A DNA stretch of 20,083 nucleotides from 13-2-20CM-68-14 sp046733295 (GTDB lineage Bacteria; Actinomycetota; Thermoleophilia; Gaiellales; Gaiellaceae). The stretch lies in the NCBI GenBank assembly GCA_046733295.1, contig JBKPOY010000037.1, forward strand, positions 1-20,083, read 5' to 3'. Below the pieces are notes generated by a model. It saw only the letters and a list, made by a program, of their open reading frames with translations. It ran no database searches and was not told the DNA's origin. The translations under genes and the position numbers were made by a program. Below, one piece after another: positions 20,083-20,083 of this stretch (the first letter of the stretch is position 1; every line of letters starts with the position of its first letter).

Positions 20083-20083
20083 G

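Overview
This 20,083-base window is GC-rich bacterial chromosome, densely packed with genes on both strands, with no mobile element, prophage, CRISPR array or rRNA. Codon use is strongly GC3-biased, GTG and TTG starts are common, -10 boxes often sit directly in front of start codons, and the gene content (HIT hydrolase, YkuD transpeptidases with actinobacterial-style N-termini, DUF3467, GlpX) suggests a deep-branching actinobacterium. Thermoleophilia (Gaiellales/Solirubrobacterales-like) is my best guess. That placement is inference from style and content; no marker gene here proves it.

Layout. Bases 2-1567 (+) hold the 3' part of a membrane sensor histidine kinase. Bases 1538-3211 (-) hold a secreted, membrane-anchored protein of unknown function and a YkuD L,D-transpeptidase. 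Bases 3268-4521 (+) hold a HIT-family hydrolase and a second YkuD transpeptidase whose 3' end carries a 34-bp tandem duplication. A tRNA-Gly(CCC) gene lies on the minus strand at 4599-4671, followed on the plus strand by a small lipoprotein and class I fructose-bisphosphate aldolase (4751-6381). On the minus strand, 6371-8199 is a PadR regulator plus secreted alpha/beta hydrolase pair with a clear promoter and palindromic operator. Next comes a minus-strand run, 8346-12410: RCK-domain channel protein, argS, glpX and a COG4315-type secreted protein, followed by a long hairpin at 8264-8302. DUF3467 (12431-12733, +) is divergent from that run across a 20-bp symmetric promoter. An M48 membrane peptidase (-) and a YfcE-like metallophosphoesterase (+) follow, overlapping at their 5' ends. 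The window closes with a tightly overlapping minus-strand glycolytic operon: gap (partial), pgk, a class V PLP enzyme, tpiA, gpmI and an ECF sigma factor.

How the genes work together. The window encodes much of the triose part of central carbon metabolism: aldolase, FBPase (GlpX), TpiA, GAPDH, PGK and cofactor-independent PGM. A second theme is the cell envelope: two L,D-transpeptidases, an M48 protease, several exported proteins and a sensor kinase. The glycolytic genes are joined by 1-nt gaps or stop/start overlaps, so translational coupling is likely, and the operon unusually includes a PLP enzyme and an ECF sigma factor.

The most interesting deviations are an arginyl-tRNA synthetase whose HIGH motif is replaced (TVAA) while KMSKR is intact; an RCK channel without a TVGYG selectivity filter; shortened PGK and TIM; a perfect 8-3-8 palindrome over the padR promoter and start codon; and a symmetric bidirectional promoter that fills an entire intergenic space. 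I see no defined new multi-gene defence or mobile system in this window.
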